From positions 62,001 through 126,000 of the forward strand of contig NZ_RQXT01000004.1 of NCBI RefSeq assembly GCF_003863365.1: a DNA stretch of 64,000 nucleotides, written 5' to 3'. Shown piece after piece: positions 60,517-64,000 of the stretch. A program made the position numbers and the translations under genes. Position 1 is the stretch's first letter, and every line of letters begins with the position of its first letter. The notes under the pieces were generated by a model. That model saw only the letters and a program-made list of their open reading frames with translations. It ran no database searches and was not told where the DNA came from. The DNA comes from Mesorhizobium tamadayense. Its GTDB lineage: Bacteria; Pseudomonadota; Alphaproteobacteria; Rhizobiales; Rhizobiaceae.

Positions 60517-62007
60517 TCACTCAAACCTTTCCGGCAAATGGTGCTCTTCCGCCAGATCCGAGAAGCGGGTGAACTCGCCGTGGAAGGCGAGGCTGACGGT
60601 GCCTGTCGGTCCGTGGCGCTGCTTGGCAATGATCACCTCGGCCTTGCCGCGGGCCTCGTTCATCTCGTTTTCCCACTTGATGTATTCGTCGGTGCCGAGC
60701 TTCGGCTCGCGGTTCTTGAGGTAATATTCCTCGCGGTAGACGAACAGCACCACGTCGGCGTCCTGCTCGATGGAGCCCGATTCGCGCAGGTCCGAGAGCT
60801 GCGGGCGCTTGTCGTCGCGGCTCTCGACCTGACGCGAGAGCTGCGACAGCGCGATGATCGGCACGCCGAGCTCCTTGGCCAGCGCCTTCAAGCCCGTGGT
60901 GATCTCGGTGATTTCCTGCACGCGGTTCTGCGAGGCCTTGGCGCTCGACCCTTGCATCAGCTGGATATAGTCGATGACGATGAGGTCGAGGCCGCGCTGC
61001 CGCTTCAGCCGCCGCGCCCGGGCGGAGAGCTGCGCGATCGAGATGCCGCCGGTCTGGTCGATGAACAGCGGGATCTTCTGCATGGTCTGCGAGCAGGCGA
61101 CCAACTTCTCGAAATCCATCTCTGTGATCTCGCCACGTCGGATCTTCGATGATGAAATTTCGGTCTGCTCCGAGATGATACGGGTGGCGAGCTGCTCCGA
61201 CGACATTTCCAGCGAGAAGAAGCCGACGACGCCGCCATTGGCGGCTTTGAACGAGCCGTCGGCCTGCTGCGCCGGCACGTAAGCTTCGGCGATGTTGAAG
61301 GCGATGTTGGTGGCCAAGGAGGTCTTGCCCATGCCCGGGCGTCCGGCGAGCACGATCAGGTCGGAAGACTGCAGGCCGCCCATGCGACGGTCGAGGTCGC
61401 GCAGGCCCGTGGCGATGCCCGACAGACCGCCGTCGCGCATAAAGGCGGCATTGGCCATGTCGACGGCGGTCTTGACCGCGTCGTTGAAGCTCTCGAAGCC
61501 GCCGTCGTAGCGGCCGGTCTCGGCGAGCTCGAACAGGCGCCGCTCGGCGTCCTCGATCTGGTCGGAGGGCGACATGTCGACCGGCGCGTCATAGGCGATG
61601 TTGACCATGTCCTCGCCGACGGTAATCAGCGCGCGGCGCGTGGCGAGATCGTAGATGGCGCGGCCATAGTCGGTGGCGTTGACGACGGTGACCGCCTCGA
61701 CGGCCAGCCGCACGACATACTGCGCCACCGTCATGTCGCCGACCCTTTCCTCTGCCGGCAGGAAGGTCTTCAGCGTGATCGGCGTCGCGATCTTGCCCAT
61801 GCGGATTAGCTCGGCCGCGACCTCGAAGATCCGGCGGTGCAGCGGCTCGTAGAAATGCGCGGGCTTCAGGAAATCGGAAACGCGGTAGAACGCGTCGTTG
61901 TTGACGAGGATGGCGCCAAGCAGCGCCTGCTCGGCCTCGATGTTGTTCGGTGCCTCGCGATAAAGCGGTTGCTCCGCCACGCTAAGCTTGCGCGCTGCCT
62001 CTGCCAT
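60517..62007 (-). CDS. dnaB: Replicative DNA helicase
   Basis: A 496-residue hexameric helicase that unwinds DNA at the replication fork. The N-terminal DnaG-interacting domain starts near IEAEQALLGAILVNN; the RecA-like domain has Walker A LAGRPGMGKTSLA, Walker B LIVIDYIQLM and SQLSRQVESRDDKRPQLSDL. No intein is present. The length is normal. The 215-base upstream region must contain its promoter. Confidence 0.97.
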   Translation of the reverse strand: MAEAARKLSVAEQPLYREAPNNIEAEQALLGAILVNNDAFYRVSDFLKPAHFYEPLHRRIFEVAAELIRMGKIATPITLKTFLPAEERVGDMTVAQYVVRLAVEAVTVVNATDYGRAIYDLATRRALITVGEDMVNIAYDAPVDMSPSDQIEDAERRLFELAETGRYDGGFESFNDAVKTAVDMANAAFMRDGGLSGIATGLRDLDRRMGGLQSSDLIVLAGRPGMGKTSLATNIAFNIAEAYVPAQQADGSFKAANGGVVGFFSLEMSSEQLATRIISEQTEISSSKIRRGEITEMDFEKLVACSQTMQKIPLFIDQTGGISIAQLSARARRLKRQRGLDLIVIDYIQLMQGSSAKASQNRVQEITEITTGLKALAKELGVPIIALSQLSRQVESRDDKRPQLSDLRESGSIEQDADVVLFVYREEYYLKNREPKLGTDEYIKWENEMNEARGKAEVIIAKQRHGPTGTVSLAFHGEFTRFSDLAEEHHLPERFE

Positions 62008-62222
62008 GATGTCCCCGATTCCGATCCCGGCCTCTCGATATCAAGAACGAGACGATTGGGTGCTGACCTTTCTGCAACAGTGCGTATCCAACCGGCGTTG
62101 ATGCTCGTTGTTCACAGGGACGCCAAACCGTCCACAGGAGAGTATTCCCGTGCCCCGATTCCGGTTGACTCGAAAAGATACCGGTACCTATCCGACTCTC
62201 TGGAACAGATCAAGAACAGTAT

Positions 62223-63200
62223 TCATGCGTCGCTTTCGGCGAGCGTATCGCCCCAATCCGCGCGCCGCGCAGTCTTGTACAATTCGCCGTCTCGCTTGCT
62301 GAGCAGCCAGTCGCCCGCGCTGCCGTCCGACTGGCAGAGCTTGAGCACCACCTTGCCCGAACCGCCCTTTGGCGGCGCGATCACCCGCGCCGCGCGCGCC
62401 GGTGCGGGATGACGCGAAGCGGCGAGATAGATGAATTTCTCGTCCTCCCAGGGCACGTCGGCCTGCTTGGCGAGTCGATGCGTGCGCGAGCGGGCGACGC
62501 GCCGCGAGAAGTGGCACCAGTCGGGCGGCGCAAGCGGGCAGGGCGCTCCGTGTGGGCAGGGCGCCAGGACGTGCCCGCCGGCCTCTATGATCTGCCGGCG
62601 CGCGGCAAGGATGCGCTGCCAGCCGGCAGGCGTGCCGGGCTCGACCACAAACAGTGTGTCGGACGTCAGCCGCCAGAGCCGGTCGACAAGCTTCGGCAGC
62701 GAGGCCGGCGCGATCTCGTCCAGAACATAGGCCGCGCTGACGAGGTCGGCAGGCTCGAGACCGTCGAGATCGATGGTGGCGTCGCCGGCAATCCAATCGG
62801 TCCGGACGGCGGCCGCGCCAGCGGCCAGCGACTGGCCTACCTTGCGCACCGCGGCGCTCGCCTCGACCAGAACCGCCTGTTCGAGTTCCGGCCAGGCGTC
62901 AGCCGTGGCCCAAAGCATGGTGCCAGGCCCCGCGCCGATATCGAGCAGGCTTTTCGGCCGGAAGTCGGGACGGGCGTCGGACACGGCGTCGAGGCTGGCG
63001 CGGACAGCGGCATAGGTGGCGGGCAGCCTGGTCGCCAGGTAAGCCTTCACCGCCGTGTCTTGCGCCATGTGCGGGCGGCCATCGCGCAACTCGGCGCGAT
63101 AGCGTTCCGAAAGCGTTCTCGCTGCCTGTTTCAATGCCGACAGCGGCACTTTTTCGAGCAGGCTGTCGACGCCTTGCCGGAGTGGGGCGGGCAGTTCCAT
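62223..63200 (-). CDS. Rsm22-like small-subunit-associated methyltransferase
   Basis: A 325-residue SAM-dependent methyltransferase-fold protein. SLLDIGAGPGTMLWATADA is the SAM-binding motif; a Cys-rich segment CPHGAPCPLAPPDWCHFSRR matches the Rsm22 family metal-binding region (four Cys with His). Rsm22 relatives act in mitochondrial small-subunit assembly; the bacterial role is not proven. GGAGCC before the ATG at 63200 supports the start. It lies one base after ynfA. Confidence 0.88.
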   Translation of the reverse strand: MELPAPLRQGVDSLLEKVPLSALKQAARTLSERYRAELRDGRPHMAQDTAVKAYLATRLPATYAAVRASLDAVSDARPDFRPKSLLDIGAGPGTMLWATADAWPELEQAVLVEASAAVRKVGQSLAAGAAAVRTDWIAGDATIDLDGLEPADLVSAAYVLDEIAPASLPKLVDRLWRLTSDTLFVVEPGTPAGWQRILAARRQIIEAGGHVLAPCPHGAPCPLAPPDWCHFSRRVARSRTHRLAKQADVPWEDEKFIYLAASRHPAPARAARVIAPPKGGSGKVVLKLCQSDGSAGDWLLSKRDGELYKTARRADWGDTLAESDA

Positions 63201-63201
63201 C

Positions 63202-63525
63202 TCAGGCTCCCCTGGGCGCGAGCATGATGACTGACGCGCCGACGATGCAGAGCGCGGCGCCGGCGAGGTCGAAGCGATCGGGGCGCACGCCTTCGACCAG
63301 CCAAAGCCAGCCGAGCGATGCGGCGATGTAGATGCCGCCATAGGCGGCGTAAATGCGGCCGGCGGCGTTCGTCTCGACCAACGCCAAAAGGAACCCGAAC
63401 AATGCGAGCGACACCAGGCCCGGCACCAACCACAGCGGCGACTTCGCCAGCCGCCACCAGGCCCAGAACGAAAAGCAGCCGGCGATCTCGGCAAGCGCGG
63501 CTGCGATGTAGATCAAGTAGGTCAT
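63202..63525 (-). CDS. ynfA: YnfA family (UPF0060) membrane protein
   Basis: A 107-residue protein with four membrane helices. The start [20 protein letters not shown] and the segment [20 protein letters not shown] are the YnfA signature; some members act as small multidrug-resistance pumps. A terminator-like hairpin overlaps the region just upstream of its ATG, with its T-run touching the start on the minus strand. Only one base separates its stop from the Rsm22-like start. Confidence 0.9.
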   Translation of the reverse strand: MTYLIYIAAALAEIAGCFSFWAWWRLAKSPLWLVPGLVSLALFGFLLALVETNAAGRIYAAYGGIYIAASLGWLWLVEGVRPDRFDLAGAALCIVGASVIMLAPRGA

Positions 63526-63527
63526 GA

Positions 63528-63555
63528 AAAAAGGCCTCGCGAACGAGACCTTTTT
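63528..63555. terminator. Bidirectional terminator hairpin
   Basis: AAAAAGGCCTCG (63528-63539) and CGAGACCTTTTT (63544-63555) pair with one G-U position, flanked by A and T runs on both strands. It should stop minus-strand transcription from the CFA-type gene. Its T-run on the minus strand ends two bases before the ynfA ATG, so ynfA must have a very close start or read-through. Confidence 0.75.
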
Positions 63556-63598
63556 CGTGGCGTCGGGCCGCAATGGCAAGCGACAATCAGCGCCGGTT

Positions 63599-64000
63599 CT
63601 ATTCCACCTTCTTGCGGCGAGCAGGCTTGGCGGCAGGCGCCGGCTCCTGGCGGCCGAGATCGCGCAGCTCCAGCGCCTTCTCGCATTTGGCCATGTAGTC
63701 GCGCGTCATCGGCAGCGTGTCGTTCTTCTTGGCGATCTGGAATTGGAAGATGACCAGGTCCTGCCAGCGGAAGGCGGCCTCCGAGCCGGCGAGGTAGAAC
63801 TCCCACATGCGGCAGAAGCGCTCGTCGTAGATAGCCTTCGCCTTGTCGCGGTTGGCGGCGAAGCGCTGACCCCAATGCTTCAGCGTCTCGGCATAGTGCA
63901 GGCGCAGAATCTCGATGTCGGTGACGACGAGGCCGGATTTCTCGATCGCCGGCATCACTTCCGACATCGCCGGGATGTAGCCACCGGGGAAAATGTATTT
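63599..64000 (-). CDS. Cyclopropane-fatty-acyl-phospholipid synthase-type methyltransferase, C-terminal part
   Basis: 134 codons to the right edge of the window, open beyond it. [20 protein letters not shown] and [20 protein letters not shown] with [17 protein letters not shown] are the end of the CFA synthase family, which methylates unsaturated lipid chains using SAM. An alkaline Ala/Lys tail (KPARRKKVE) ends it. The catalytic domain lies outside, so the precise member cannot be named. Reading from the ATG at 63967 alone would cut a continuous frame. Confidence 0.88.
   Translation of the reverse strand, partial: KYIFPGGYIPAMSEVMPAIEKSGLVVTDIEILRLHYAETLKHWGQRFAANRDKAKAIYDERFCRMWEFYLAGSEAAFRWQDLVIFQFQIAKKNDTLPMTRDYMAKCEKALELRDLGRQEPAPAAKPARRKKVE

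Noticed and set aside
62101..62140. DnaA-box-like TTGTTCACA and a GGACG/CGTCC hairpin upstream of dnaB, as a possible origin
   Set aside because: Only one near-match to the DnaA box, no A+T-rich unwinding region and no cluster; more likely part of the dnaB promoter region.

Overview
This 64 kb window is GC-rich alphaproteobacterial chromosome, most likely from Mesorhizobium or a close relative in the Hyphomicrobiales. The basis is the order acpS-lepB-rnc-era-recO, the psd-pssA and dnaB/radA/cvpA/purF blocks, TIGR02301 and other order-restricted families, and intergenic palindromic elements of rhizobial type. This is judgement from gene content and order; no database search was possible. I see no rRNA, tRNA, IS element, prophage or CRISPR array. 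Both ends cut a gene: the 3' end of pyrE on the left and a CFA-synthase-type methyltransferase on the right.

Left part (1-24 kb). The pyrE end is followed by a VOC gene, a DUF2062 membrane protein and the tightly packed acpS, lepB, rnc, era run. recO is separated from era by a phosphotransferase-like gene and a decayed antitoxin. Next come a NUDIX hydrolase, a 913-residue DUF2339 membrane protein, a Phd/PemK-like toxin-antitoxin pair and an ECF sigma/anti-sigma pair. A striking three-gene set follows: a GNAT-C39 peptidase fusion, an ATP-grasp ligase of the RimK family and a small DUF3303 protein. After it lie a LysR/desaturase divergent pair, a PAS-PAS-GGDEF-EAL protein, an HD hydrolase with ygfZ, a dihydroorotase, and a two-gene unit made of a small unknown protein plus an AbiEii-type nucleotidyltransferase.

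Middle part (24-47 kb). Small exported proteins, a second NUDIX gene and an SRAP (YedK-like) gene precede cysS. cysS begins a run of closely packed genes: DUF559 nuclease, VOC, two GFA paralogues and proline iminopeptidase. Citramalate synthase, RarD, a GST, a CorA/ZntB transporter, a LysR gene facing a muconolactone isomerase-like gene, a LOG-family protein and a LysM protein follow. ArsR with an Atm1-type ABC exporter, an ABM protein, an SMP-30 protein and the phospholipid genes psd-pssA close the section.

Right part (47-64 kb). This holds an acyltransferase/acyl-ligase fusion, a tautomerase facing a LysR gene, an EamA transporter remnant with a large internal deletion, an S10-type peptidase, a PhnB-like VOC gene, an OsmC gene, an SDR, and then purF, cvpA, radA and dnaB on the minus strand. 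An Rsm22-like methyltransferase, YnfA and the CFA synthase fragment end the window.

The most unusual layer is intergenic. Two families of palindromic elements recur. One (about 160 bp, seven copies) has terminal arms that each fold on their own, and the arm cores differ between copies by paired changes that keep the hairpin. The other (five copies, some with two palindromes) resembles rhizobial RIME elements; it keeps a loop close to AAAAGTGTGCAGCGGTTTT while the outer stem covaries. One copy supplies the start codon of the phosphotransferase-like gene. A third, single element is a 133 bp nested palindrome with perfect 16 bp ends.
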